DNA from: Mortierella sp. BCC40632
Lineage: Eukaryota; Mortierellomycota; Mortierellomycetes; Mortierellales; Mortierellaceae
Length of the DNA stretch: 64,000 nucleotides
NCBI GenBank assembly: GCA_011634665.1
Contig: WAEK01000017.1
Location: 62,001 to 126,000, forward strand
Direction: 5' to 3'
Below, piece by piece: positions 24,032 to 33,552 of this stretch (positions are counted from its first letter, which is position 1; each line of letters starts with the position of its first letter). The notes under the pieces are model-generated. The model saw only the letters and a program-made list of their open reading frames with translations, made no database searches and was not told the DNA's origin. Both the position numbers and the translations under genes were made by a program.

Positions 24032-24546
24032 AAGATCTACTTCATAATACTATTCTTTGCGACCTTGGTGATCATTGTCCAGGTCTGTACCGCCCTTTTA
24101 TCTCTCTGCTGGAACCTTCCAGACCTAACCCTGGGCGCAGTCCAGAAACTCTTAACGATCGCGATCAAAGACTAAGAGGACATGTTTATCTCGAAAACCC
24201 GCACCCTAATGCGGCAATTAGGTGGCTCGTCGTCCAAAATGAGGACATGATTGTAGTTATCCGCAACCAGGATTCAAGACTTTATCTTTCTTGCCGGGAT
24301 CCCTTGTATGAGGGTCAGCTTATGATACTATCGGAAACGCCACACACCTGGAGATTGTCTTAAGCATTTGGAGGAGAGCTCTTTATCAAGACCGTGGAAC
24401 AACTCGAAGGCAACAGTTAAGTCACTGAAAAATTCACCTTGCCTCCACTAGTTGCTCTCAGTAGATAGAGGGGCGACATTCAGGCTTGGAGTTTCAAACC
24501 AATCAAACGCGTGCCTTACAGAAAGGCTGGTCTCTGTCTCAACTAG
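24032..24546 (+). pseudogene. Decayed paralogue of the 26139 secreted trefoil-like protein
   Basis: The region aligns by eye along its length with the intact gene at 26139. Where the intact gene has ATG ATC, this copy has AAG ATC (24032), followed by a hydrophobic signal-peptide-like stretch (IILFFATLVIIVQ). The body keeps recognisable blocks: RWLVVQNED, RNQDSRLYLS, FIKTVEQLEGN, RGDIQAWSFKPI. The end VPYRKAGLCLN-stop matches MPYKKASLCFN-stop of the intact gene. At least two in-frame stops (a TAA after TWRLS and a TAG before RGDIQAW) and frame changes break it. The Trp/aromatic spacing resembles beta-trefoil lectin or I66-type inhibitor folds; this is an inference. Confidence 0.7.
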
Positions 24547-26138
24547 ATAGGGTAATAAGAGAACCGACTCCATAACCTCTCTTTTTTTTTTTTGTTTTTT
24601 TTTACTTGTCATCTGTCATTTTTGGAAGAAATGTGCAAGTCCTAGTCAAGAGATCTTCGGGAGAGACATCTCTACATCAATCTATTGGTTTGTCTCCTAC
24701 ATTGCTCGAGTGTAATTTGAAGAATAGGACTATCAGCACGCGTTATCCTTCATCGTCTGCTATTCATTAAAGAAATCAGTCTACCTAAAGCATGAGACAT
24801 TCAAGCTTCGAGCACACCCTCAAAAGTGGTCTACAGCAACCACTTCATGGATTTGAGAGATGAAGAAATTACGCCATTCAGCTATGAAAAGAGTGAGTTG
24901 ATTTTGCTTTCCACTCCTTCTGCTATCCCTGCTCCTATCCTTTATTGGATTTCCATGATCAGGATATGACAATGTGTCTTGGAATTGTAGTTTCTTTCTT
25001 TCTTTCGGTCATATAGACACTACAGTTTAGATTCACTCGGGATGAGCTATCTCTTAGTATATTCCAACCTACAGACACAGACGAACCTCCCATTCAAGGC
25101 TCGAGTATCAGGGCCGACTATTGCAGTGACAGACGCAGGGAAACATGGGCATGGAGTGAGTTTGAGCTGGGAGGATTTAGGAAGGGGAGGGGGGAAGAAG
25201 AATCTACAGTTCATCGGACAATAGTGACTCCATAAATTGATAGAGAGAAAGGGCTGAAGCCCATTCTTCGACTCATCCCAAGGTGGGACTCATGAGAGGG
25301 TGACAAATGGAATAGGGTCCGGAGTGGCAGTCAACAGCCCTCTTTATGCGGGAAAAAACAACAAAAGAACAAAGAAACAAAGAAACAAAGAGAGAGAGAG
25401 GGAAAGAGAAAGAAAGAAACAACAAAAACTTTAATCCTTGGACAGACAGATGCGCAGAACAGAGGAGCAATTGCTAAAACCCGTTTGCTGAAGTATCCTG
25501 ACCTCATGGCTGACCTTCATGATACACACGCACATGCCCTCTGTTAGGTCTCCCATGGGTCAGATGTATTTCCGAACGCCTTTCCTAGGGTTTAGAAAAA
25601 AAAAAAAAAAAAAAAAAAGAAACTCTATCTCATGGAGCCCTCGTCTTAGTATGTGTATGCGTGTGTGCGGGGGATTACAACCCAGGATCTCACCGAGGAC
25701 AAATACCGTAAGAACTTTTTGGATCGGTCGAGGCCAGACTCAAGACTTCATTAGCAAATCAGTGTAAGCGACTTTGGAAGCGAACTTCCCTCATTGTCCC
25801 GCGGGAAAAAGAGGGTGCGCAGAGTAAAAATGCAGGAAACAACAACAACAACAACAAAGCAAAAAAAAACAGCATCAACAAAAGCAGTGGTATGAATTGA
25901 AAAATGGGGTTGAGCTTGGAAGGTGGCGCGTAGGATTCAGCCAGTCGGAGATGAATTTGAGTTTGCGCCACGAGTATAAATGGGGTCAACCCCTTTTCTC
26001 ACTCAGCCTTCACCACCTTCCCTTCAGCCTCCTCAGTCTTTCTCGCCCTCTTCAGTCTCCTCATCCTCCTTGGCTTCCTCAGTCAAACCCATCAACCTCT
26101 AACAACATCCTCCATCGGCAAGGTTCCATTCAAGCAAG
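24547..26138. other. Intergenic; possible orphan exon
   Basis: No complete gene. At about 24826-24890 a short coding-like patch (SNHFMDLRDEEITPFSYEK) runs into a GTGAGT donor; nothing clearly joins it. A homopolymer of A lies at about 25597-25618, and GAAA/CAAA repeats near 25370-25420. The last 170 nt hold the promoter and leader of the gene at 26139. Confidence 0.4.
25975..25981 (+). promoter_or_regulatory. TATA box of the secreted trefoil-like gene
   Basis: TATAAAT lies 164 nt upstream of the ATG at 26139, followed by a CT-rich leader with CCTCAG-like repeats. The spacing suits a TSS near 26005 and a leader of about 130 nt. Confidence 0.55.
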
Positions 26139-26741
26139 ATGATCCGCTCCACCGCTCTACTTGTTGTCCTCTTGGTTGCCACCATCCAAGGCTGTGCCGC
26201 CTCTTCTGTCCATGTTGGGAGCCGCTTTGTCCATGATGGGAGCCGCATTATCCATGACGGGAGCCGCTTTGTCCAATACAAAAGGAATCACCATCACCAA
26301 AAAGACCTCTATAGAGAGGCAAGTCAAGCACATTTTATCGAGCCCGTGAGTTCTCATGAGGAGACCCAAATGTGGGTCGCCACCCATGACGGGTACGAGA
26401 ACACTGTTTTCCGTAACAAAAAGTCAGATCACTATGTTTCTTACCAAGATTTCCACCATCCATGTGGAAATGTGGTGCTTTCGGAGGACTTTTATCCCTG
26501 GGGATTGGCTGGGGGAGCCGACAGAGGGATTTTTACCGAGACTGTGGAACAATATCATAGCGAGAACCTGATCATCGGTGGAGTCCCTGTAGTGGACTCT
26601 CGTGTTACTCGAACAGTGGTCGAAAGACGCCAAAGGGGAAACTACCAGGCGTGGCATTCCGATTCGGCTTATTACTCTCATGAGAGACAATATCACCAGC
26701 ATCGCATGCCCTACAAGAAGGCTAGTCTCTGCTTCAACTAG
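26139..26741 (+). CDS. Small secreted beta-trefoil-like protein
   Basis: An uninterrupted frame of 200 residues begins with a typical signal peptide (MIRSTALLVVLLVATIQGCA, cleavage near 21-22). Residues about 23-45 are three heptad-like repeats (GSRFVHD, GSRIIHD, GSRFVQY) encoded by a 21-bp tandem repeat. The body has strand-like blocks with spaced Trp and aromatics (QMWVATHDGYENTVFRN, DHYVSYQD, YPWGL, GNYQAW) that resemble a beta-trefoil such as fungal lectins or I66-type protease inhibitors. I infer the fold only; no ligand can be named. The C-terminus is His/Tyr-rich and ends KKASLCFN. A TATA box at 25975 and AATAAA at 26815 frame the unit. A broken paralogue sits 2 kb upstream, so the locus arose by duplication. 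Confidence 0.75.
   Translation: MIRSTALLVVLLVATIQGCAASSVHVGSRFVHDGSRIIHDGSRFVQYKRNHHHQKDLYREASQAHFIEPVSSHEETQMWVATHDGYENTVFRNKKSDHYVSYQDFHHPCGNVVLSEDFYPWGLAGGADRGIFTETVEQYHSENLIIGGVPVVDSRVTRTVVERRQRGNYQAWHSDSAYYSHERQYHQHRMPYKKASLCFN
26207..26275 (+). repeat. 21-bp tandem repeat inside the secreted protein gene
   Basis: Three units of 21 bp (26207, 26228, 26249) plus a partial fourth encode the GSRFVHD-type heptads just after the signal peptide. Units differ by one to three bases. The broken paralogue at 24032 lacks a recognisable array at this position. Confidence 0.85.
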
Positions 26742-26814
26742 AATAGAGAATCTTATCTGAAAGACTGCGGTAGAGGGAGAGAGCCGAGTCTACATCATCT
26801 TTTTTGCATTGAGA

Positions 26815-26820
26815 AATAAA
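26815..26820 (+). terminator. AATAAA polyadenylation signal
   Basis: AATAAA lies about 75 nt after the stop of the secreted trefoil-like gene, in an A/T-rich setting. Confidence 0.45.
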
Positions 26821-27669
26821 CAGGAACGCTCTCATCAGAGCTTCTGTAGAAAAAAAAAGTGCACCCATTATACCATTGAGTGTGTTGAGTAATCCATTTT
26901 ATTCTCAAGATTCGCCTCTTCCTTTCTTCTTTTTTTCTGTGAGCTTCCGCTATATCTGCTGGTATTCAGTATAAAAAAGTCTCTAGGTTGAGAATGGATC
27001 CAGGTTGAGTAGAGAGAATAAGGCTAAAAATCAGCGTAAAGTCTCTCGTTTAATGAAAGGGTGAAATGAACCCCCTCCGATCATGGATTGACTCTTCACG
27101 AGCTTTGTCGAACATAGTAGGACATAAAAAACTATATCCTCTGGTTTGAAGTCCCTCAAGTGTGTACTTTTGTGCTTGGTTCTCTGGATTTGTGAGTTCC
27201 TCAAAGCAAGTTTGGCGCTGACTCCAATCTCATAAAGCCACTAATAGTGTTGCTTCTCCTGGACAACTCCTGTTCAAGAAAAGCCCATCTCACAGGACTT
27301 AGGGGGGGGGGGATGAGCTATGCAAGCTGAATTTTCTTTTATTTCCTGCGGGATATACGGAAGGGAAGAGCAGCTCCTTGCGCCTCTCCTTGGCTGCAAT
27401 CCTGGCTAATTCAAGACGCCTCTGCTCGTACTTGCAGCATAGACAAAGAGCTGTAGCCTAGTCAAATTGAATTGAGCTATATCCATACTAATCTACGCCA
27501 ATGTCGTTCTTTTCACTTTGTTTCACCTGATCGCTATTATTTACACGAAGAACGAGAGGCTCATGTAATAGCCATCAAGCTAATCCCAAGTTCCTGCACC
27601 TTAGACAGAAGACGGCGCTCTGGGGACATGAAGGAATTTTCAATAAAGCGATCTTAAGACATAGATCCA

Positions 27670-27785
27670 CTAGCGGATCAAACTAGGATGAGTCCGTTTA
27701 CTCCTCGCATGTTGACCAAAGGGAAACTCAACTGAATGGCTACCGAAGGAGAGTCATTCAGGCTACTGTAGCTGCGGAATGGACA
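27670..27785 (+). repeat. Dispersed repeat DR2, copy 1
   Basis: About 100 nt starting GCGGATCAAACTA align by eye with 39458-39560, including TTGACCAAAGGGA and GAATGGCTA..GGA.GAG.CATT blocks. Divergence is roughly a quarter of positions. The type of element is unknown. Confidence 0.6.
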
Positions 27786-27936
27786 CGGGTTTTGTTTCGT
27801 TCAAGTTCGAGCAAACGTGTTGACCAATATTGGTCGAGGTGTTGCTTCAAAATAGCCGAGTATTGCCTTGTAAACCTCATCCTGCGCTTTATATGATTGA
27901 CTTGATCAAGTTGGTGTACAAAAGCTAGGAGTGCTC

Positions 27937-28118
27937 CTAGTTCTGGAGGCCGAACTCTTCAACGAAATTGGCGTACGAGACATGATCTCGTTCTTTTATA
28001 CAGTCATATACCCACTCCAAGTATTGTAGAATGTCGTTGATGATCTTTTGCTGCAGCAACTCGCGTTGCAATTTAGGATGGCCGTCCTTTGCTAGAGATA
28101 AACGTTGTGCCGTTATTT
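27937..28118 (-). CDS. Orphan 3'-terminal exon of an unrecognised gene
   Basis: On the minus strand a good acceptor (polypyrimidine then CTTCAG|) at 28118 starts a 60-codon exon that ends at TAG 27937. It reads ITAQRLSLAKDGHPKLQREL, then QQKIINDILQYLEWVYD and KERDHVSYANFVEEFGLQN. The Lys/Glu/Leu helical composition looks like real coding sequence. The upstream exon is uncertain: a phase-1 donor TTCA|GTGTGA near 28185 would join a hydrophobic stretch (MGSIVRIFITFVLF). Family unknown; it may be the end of a decayed gene. Confidence 0.4.
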
Positions 28119-28278
28119 CTGAAGGAGAGTTGTATCTATCAAGTGATAAAGCTCCAGAGAGTAAGAGAGTTTAGACACGTATCCGCCAATCACACTGAAC
28201 AAAACGAAAGTTATGAAAATTCTGACAATTGACCCCATTCGTCTCTCCCCACATGGAGCTAACGACTTGGTTGATCGA

Positions 28279-28589
28279 ATGTCGATTAGAGCATGTCGAG
28301 CCTCCAAGTTGAAAGCTATCCTGCTGTGGCCACCTCCTGGTCTGTATAGCACGGATTCATCCGCTCATCATGCTATGCTGAACTTAAGTAGGTTACACCT
28401 AGCATGGTAGGACTTTTATGTAGCACAGGTTCTCGATTAGCGTAGCATAGATTAATCTGTCAGTCCTGCTAGAACAAGGTGCTCACACCAATCTCTTGAA
28501 AAAGCCTTCTCGTAAATTCACCAAATGGACCAAGAATCTTGGCCTTACGAATGCCGATTAGACCATGTCGTGCCTCCAAGCTGAAAGTT
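28279..28589 (-). pseudogene. Duplicated exon-like element (two copies)
   Basis: Two minus-strand segments, 28279-28316 and 28551-28589, share about 38 nt and encode LEARHALIDIR and LEARHGLIGIR. The right copy is preceded by a strong branch/acceptor (CTCTCTAACTTTCAG) and then reads KAKILGPFGEF...LFQEIG before a stop. The left copy has lost the acceptor (CTTTCAAC). Together with the orphan exon at 27937 this suggests a tandemly duplicated, decaying gene of unknown family. Confidence 0.4.
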
Positions 28590-29499
28590 AGAGAGGAGAG
28601 GAGAGAATGACGGAGAAATCATCAGAGATTTAGAATGGGGACAAAAGGTGCGTGTCGCGCGCCGCCTAAATGGAACAAGCGCAGCTGCGCCACAAGGAGC
28701 CCTTGTCGCGTGCTTTCTGCCTTTTAGGCTCATTGCTGTTGTAGACTTTTAGCTTTTGTGAAGGTGGGATAGAGGCTTCTTCCTGTATCCGCGACGCGAC
28801 TCTCTTTCTATCATTGATATGACAATTGGTGTCGGCGTCCTAGTCTCTCTGTATCCTAGTGTATGACCCGTCTGCTGCTTCAGGCTGCAGGTATTCAGGT
28901 CAACTTTTGATTAATAAGTTGCTCCAATACAACGTTGCAGATATTTGTTGCCAGCCATATCGTCTCTGCACAAGTACTTTTTGCAGTATGTGCAGTAGAG
29001 ATGTCTAATACTTTCGGTTTACGCTACAAAGTTGAAGCATATTGGGTATTTTTTAACTGTGTAAAATCGGGCGACAATGGCACATGCCTCCATGGACTAT
29101 TCAGGATAGAGTGTAATCTCGCAAAGTCCTCCATTGCTGACAGGCGATAGTTGATGAGTGCCGAACTCGAGAAAGCGCCAGGTTCTGTTATCTCAATTGC
29201 TTTGGTCTAAATGTACTACAAGTATTAGCTATCGCTAGGCACAGTCAAAGATACAGAAATTTAAAAATATCAGCCCTAGGGAGCATTGGCGACAGGCTTC
29301 GTTTGTCAGACTGTTGAGGCATCAATCAAGAAACATGCGAGGGCAGATCACATGAAACACGACAAGGTGTTTTGTATACTGGGAGGGTAGAACAGCGGAA
29401 CGTAGCTTGACACCTCATAGGTCGTGGTAAAGGAGGAGTGGAAAGTTCCATGGAAGAGAGGCCCAAGTTACCTGGTAAACAAAATTTTCTAACCAACAG

Positions 29500-29501
<2 letters not shown>

Positions 29502-29548
<47 letters not shown>
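29502..29548 (+). repeat. Poly(A) homopolymer, 47 nt
   Basis: The longest homopolymer in the window. It could be the tail of an old retroposed copy, but no target-site duplication or recognisable body could be paired with it by eye. Confidence 0.8.
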
Positions 29549-29550
<2 letters not shown>

Positions 29551-29579
29551 AAAAGTAAACTGGAGCGCGACGGGCAAGG

Positions 29580-29780
29580 TGTCTGCACTGCCTAACCCTT
29601 CGTCCAATTGAACCTCATAACCTCTCATCTAATTATAAGTCCTGGCCTTTGGTCCTTTCGCACTGCCTTGCCTTTAGACCACCTGCCTTGAATTTCGTCT
29701 ACCTGCCTTAATTTTCATCTCCTTGCACTGCCTTTCGTCCACTTACAATGCCTTACGACCATCTGCAGTGCCGAGGGTCT
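29580..29780 (+). repeat. Degenerate tandem repeat with CTGCCTT..TTTCGTCCAC units
   Basis: About six to eight diverged units of roughly 22-28 nt, each with a variant of (C/A)TGCCTT followed by TTTCGTC or TTTAGACC and a CAC(T)TG block. The array ends about 25 nt before the TATA box of the phospholipase-like gene. Confidence 0.6.
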
Positions 29781-29804
29781 AGAATGAAATGCGGAAACCT
29801 ATAG

Positions 29805-29812
29805 TATAAATA
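29805..29812 (+). promoter_or_regulatory. TATA box of the PLA2-like gene
   Basis: TATAAATA lies 265 nt upstream of the ATG at 30070. The leader may contain an intron: GTAAGC at 29959 and TTCTTAG ending at 30063, seven nt before the ATG. Splicing it would leave a leader of about 130 nt. Confidence 0.5.
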
Positions 29813-30069
29813 GCCTCCTGACTCCCACTCTATTCCCGATCAATCAGCTAGCACTTTCTTCCTCAACTCAATACAAAGCCTTTAAAAGCAAATACTTCCT
29901 TCTTGACATTTTCGACATTTCTCGCCTTAAACTCTTCTTCTCATCAACTCTATATTCTGTAAGCAACAAAAAGCTTATGAGATTTTATTTGTTGGAGTGA
30001 ATTTGACTTGGTGTAGAGAAATCCATGACTAAAAACTATAGATCCAGTTGGTGGAATTCTTAGGACGCA

Positions 30070-30414
30070 ATGAGAGCGACATTGCTTATCTACTTCATTA
30101 TTTTGGTGTCGTGTCTGGCAGCCTCGGTTGAATGCAAGTGTGGACCCGACAATAGTCTCGATGGCCTAGTTCCCGACAGACCTTTTGGCTTGAACTTCGG
30201 GGATTGTTGCGAGAAGCACGACAAGTGTTATGAGACCTGTGGAGGAAGGGCTTCTTGCGACTTGAAATTCTTGCGTTGTCTGACAGGTCTTTGTAGCGGC
30301 AAGTTTAGATGGTACAACCCGAAAAGATATGGTTGCTATGCGATCGCAACCACGTACTACCATGGTGTTTTCAGTCTAGGATGGACTAGATATCCCCTAC
30401 GCTGCTATACATAA
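30070..30414 (+). CDS. Secreted phospholipase A2-like protein
   Basis: 114 residues with a signal peptide (hydrophobic MRATLLIYFIILVSCLAASV, then EC). The mature part of about 90 residues has ten or so cysteines. The segment CCEKHDKCYETCG is the hallmark PLA2 helix: the His-Asp pair is the catalytic dyad, with Cys on both sides. An upstream LNFGDCC could supply part of the Ca2+ loop, but the classical YGCYCGxGG loop is not present. Family members hydrolyse the sn-2 ester of phospholipids outside the cell; some act in nutrition or interaction. The substrate here cannot be read from sequence. The short length suits fungal secreted PLA2s of the CCxxHDxCY type. The gene is isolated between repeats, with its own TATA box and probable leader intron. 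Confidence 0.75.
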   Translation: MRATLLIYFIILVSCLAASVECKCGPDNSLDGLVPDRPFGLNFGDCCEKHDKCYETCGGRASCDLKFLRCLTGLCSGKFRWYNPKRYGCYAIATTYYHGVFSLGWTRYPLRCYT

Positions 30415-33400
30415 GCGTGTAGTATCATCCTCGAGAAAGACTTTCAAATATGTATATATTTCCCTTCTTTATTCATTGGCCCGATGGAGTTCTCAGTATC
30501 GATTCTACTCTCTTTCTTATTGGTACTCTCATCCATAGTTCCCTTGATACGTTCTTAAATTTTGAAGAGTTCGATATAAATAACGTTTTTTTTTTTTTTT
30601 TTTTTTTTTTTTTGAAGATGAATATTAGTCACTTGATTGAAGTCAGCTGCGTGGCTCAGTATCCAGCGGTCTCTACTTCACAATGAACCTAGTCTTGCAT
30701 CTCTATGTAGTATGCGAATGGGTCGCACCAATTTGAACATTCCCCTTCTGTCTTATGGTCTATCGTTGTGAGAGTTGGTATCACAAAGGGTGAGGGCTGC
30801 CGCTCAATAGTCTCCTCGTGAAAAAAGTGGCAGATTTGAAGGGCGAAGCTCATTATCGCGTTTCACAGTCACACTATCGGGTGCCCTCTCCCGCAAAGCA
30901 AACTGGCCTCCTTTACTAAAGCCTATCACTCCGAACCTAAGACTAGCTTCGATTGACCTTCATCTAGAAAACAAAAAGAAAGAAAGAAAGGAAAAAAAAG
31001 GAAAAAGAAAAAGACTCTTTACGATTATTCCCCGGTCAGCATGAGTAAATATCTCTTCTTCTCCCCTGTCAGCACGAACTGCGCTAACGTGTTCTATCCT
31101 AACCTGCTATCTGATGACCCCTTCAAGCACTCCCCCCCCCCCTCTCATTACCTCCGCCACGGCCGCTTACCCGGACACAAGAACTCTCCACAACATCATC
31201 TTCAGATCGATATCAAAGTTTGCTTTGCAAGGCGCAAGGCCAAACGAGGGCTAATAGGGTCGGGTGCCTTGAGTAAAAAAAAAAATTAGACAGTCACCCT
31301 CTCCGCAAGTACGCGCCCAAGTAAGTGCTGGTACTCTATGACCATAGACATATGGGCTATTCGTAGAGTGAAGGAGAAGGGCTAGAAAGAGAAAGAGAAC
31401 GAGAAATGAATGCTCCAACATTGCTCTGATTGCATATCCATCCTTACGACATGGTTGTCACGCCTGCCGCGGCTCCATGGAATCATCTTACTCTGCCAAG
31501 GTCAAGATTTTTGCAACCAGCTTTTTTTCTGTGCAACGATATGCAAAAAATAGGGCGATAGTAAGCTATCGTGTCCCTTACTTTGCTTATTTGTTGTGTA
31601 CCTCTCTCACTTGCTTGACCCTAGCCTCTTAACCCTGCTGTCCTGACCTCTTATCCGAGAATGGTCATCGTCTCGTAGCCCTCTCTCTCTCCTTCTCTCT
31701 CTCTCTCTCTCTGTCTTCTCCATCCTCAATCTACCCGGATACCCTTGTAGGTATAGCGCTAGCATTTCGAAGGTGCCAGAGCAACATTGAGGTCATTCTA
31801 GAGACCTCAAGGCATTCATCACAAAATATCCACACGTCAATTCTGTAGATATGTTCTTGGTAACTCATTATCCACTCGGTTAGTTGGAGATTGATTGTGG
31901 GAATTCTATTGGCTGCACTGGAAATTCAAAATTGAGAATCACTCATTCGGACCTTTCGGTCATGTTGGGATCGAGCCTGATCGGATGTCTGATAAGGCAG
32001 TAGGCACATTTGTCATCGAATCGAATATTTCATATGTACTGTCGAGTTTCAAATCCGAACTGTGACTCGATGAGAAACACGAATGCCGCCTCGTCTTCGT
32101 CCTTTGAATAAGGGTCTTGTTCGTCCAGCGCCAGGAGCAAGGGTCCATCTAAGACTTGGCGTGTATACCTGCCGTTGTATAATGCACCAAATTCCTATGC
32201 CTGTGAAAGAAATCTTGGCTCGTACAATGGTACATTTCACTGGTACACCAGTAGATCGCACTTGTACGAACTACTAGTAAGTTAAAGTATTCTAATACAA
32301 GTAGGTCGCGTACTTTATTTTTTTAATTCACCATCTATTTTTACTAAATTCCGCCTTCGAACCGAAGCACCAATAGACTGCACTGGTGAAAAGCGCCATG
32401 CTCCACTTCCTCGGTAAGCTGTACTAGAATAGACTTCCATAGATTTTACACTCCCCTTGGTCAATTGATTCGTGAAGTGTTAACTAGATCAATCAATTTT
32501 GATAGCCGTCCATAAGACTCAGTCATACCGCCTTGCAAAAAAAAAAAAAAAAATACTCGGTCTGAAGGTGTTACTTGCGAACAGGTCATCTATTAAGGCA
32601 AGCTTCCTTATGAAAAGACACCACTAAACACAAGTCTGTCTTCAAATATTAAACTTCCAAATCAAAGAACAGGTGGGAAGAGCAATAAATGATAAGCCGA
32701 CTTGCTAATACATACACCGGGTATGTCGTAAACCTGTCTAATGCGCCTGATTTGTTGCAAACGGATCAATTGGGTACCGTCATATCCTGACTACCTCTTA
32801 CACTCTCTTTCTCTTTTCACGTCATGACCACAACCCGAATTTACAGTCAGATAGACACATCCAGACATATAGAGATTGTCCATCCTGTCCTCAACAAACG
32901 TCAAGCTCAAACTGATGTTGCGCGTCGCTGTAGTTACCTCATTTAGACCGTGGGGAAGGAAGTCAACCTAAAAAATTTTCCCAAGAGTTTATCCAACGAC
33001 TCAATGGCAAGCAAATGGATGGCCTAAGGGGAGGATACGTGGAGCCAGTAGGACTTCATGAAGGAAAATAAAGGGGAGCATCTTGACCGGAGCTATTGAT
33101 GTTGCAATGACAGTGACATGAATGATCTAACGGTCTAGGCGAGAATGATGGATAGGCCAACTCCACAAAATCAAATTGGCAAATCCCCAAACTAGTTATC
33201 CTCTTAGCAATTCTGAGTTAGCATTTGGTGAAGCCAGTTGACCAAAGAGGTACTAGCTTGACCCTTAGTAAGCTTCTTCTCTCGCATGGTCCGTCCCTTC
33301 CTTAGTTGAGCATGATTTTGGCAAACTCTATTCTTCATACGGTACTCCGTGTAGTTCCCGTTTGTATCAATTTTCACAGTTCTAGATAGACGCACACTTG

Positions 33401-33461
33401 AGAATGAGGCACCTCCATGTTATGCATTGAAGATGATAGTTCCTACAGCATACATTGCCGC
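30415..33461. other. Intergenic, repeat-bearing
   Basis: No gene is supported in about 3 kb. It contains a T run (30587-30613), an AAAG-rich patch near 30965-31010, copy 1 of dispersed repeat DR1 (31302-31680), and an A run at 32537-32553. Frames on both strands at 31960-32280 overlap each other and lack codon structure. Confidence 0.45.
31302..31680 (+). repeat. Dispersed repeat DR1, copy 1
   Basis: About 380 nt aligning by eye with 38082-38745. Shared blocks include CCCAAGTAA..GTGCTGGTACT, TGATTGCAT.TCCATC, CGACA.GGTTGTCAC, TTTTTGC.ACCA, GTGCAACGATA and CTCTTAACC.TGC.GTC. The second copy carries an extra segment of about 210 nt. Neither contains a convincing protein. The element class is unknown. 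Confidence 0.7.
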
Positions 33462-33470
33462 TATATAAAG
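33462..33470 (+). promoter_or_regulatory. TATA box of the Cys-module gene
   Basis: TATATAAAG lies about 90 nt upstream of the ATG at 33553 and is followed by a pyrimidine-rich leader, as in the other secreted genes of the island. Confidence 0.55.
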
Positions 33471-33552
33471 AGGCTGTTGCATTTGCGGAATTTACGTCGG
33501 ATTTTCGTCTGCTCACTCACTTATCCTCACCACCTGCCTCATTCTGCCTACA

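Larger units (their letters stand above)
26742..27936. other. Intergenic with dispersed repeat
   Basis: No gene is supported. A G run lies at about 27302-27311. The segment 27670-27785 is a copy of dispersed repeat DR2, annotated separately. Apart from these I see nothing. Confidence 0.45.
28600..29804. other. Intergenic; long A tract and degenerate repeat
   Basis: No gene is supported. A 47-nt A homopolymer occupies 29502-29548, and a degenerate CTGCCTT-type repeat follows (annotated separately). A minus-strand frame at 28545-28733 (MSLKGRKHATRAPCG...) reads into the exon-like element, but I cannot tell whether it is coding. Confidence 0.4.

Noticed and set aside
28935..29150. 71-codon plus-strand frame (MQIFVASHIVSAQ...)
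   Set aside because: It begins with a weak hydrophobic stretch but has no TATA box, no consistent composition and no paralogue; not enough support.
29580..29780. CRISPR-like array
   Set aside because: Units are degenerate and contiguous without unique spacers, and the genome is fungal.
31960..32277. Overlapping frames on both strands near 32.1 kb
   Set aside because: They mirror each other, have no start context, donor or family match, and look like chance openings.
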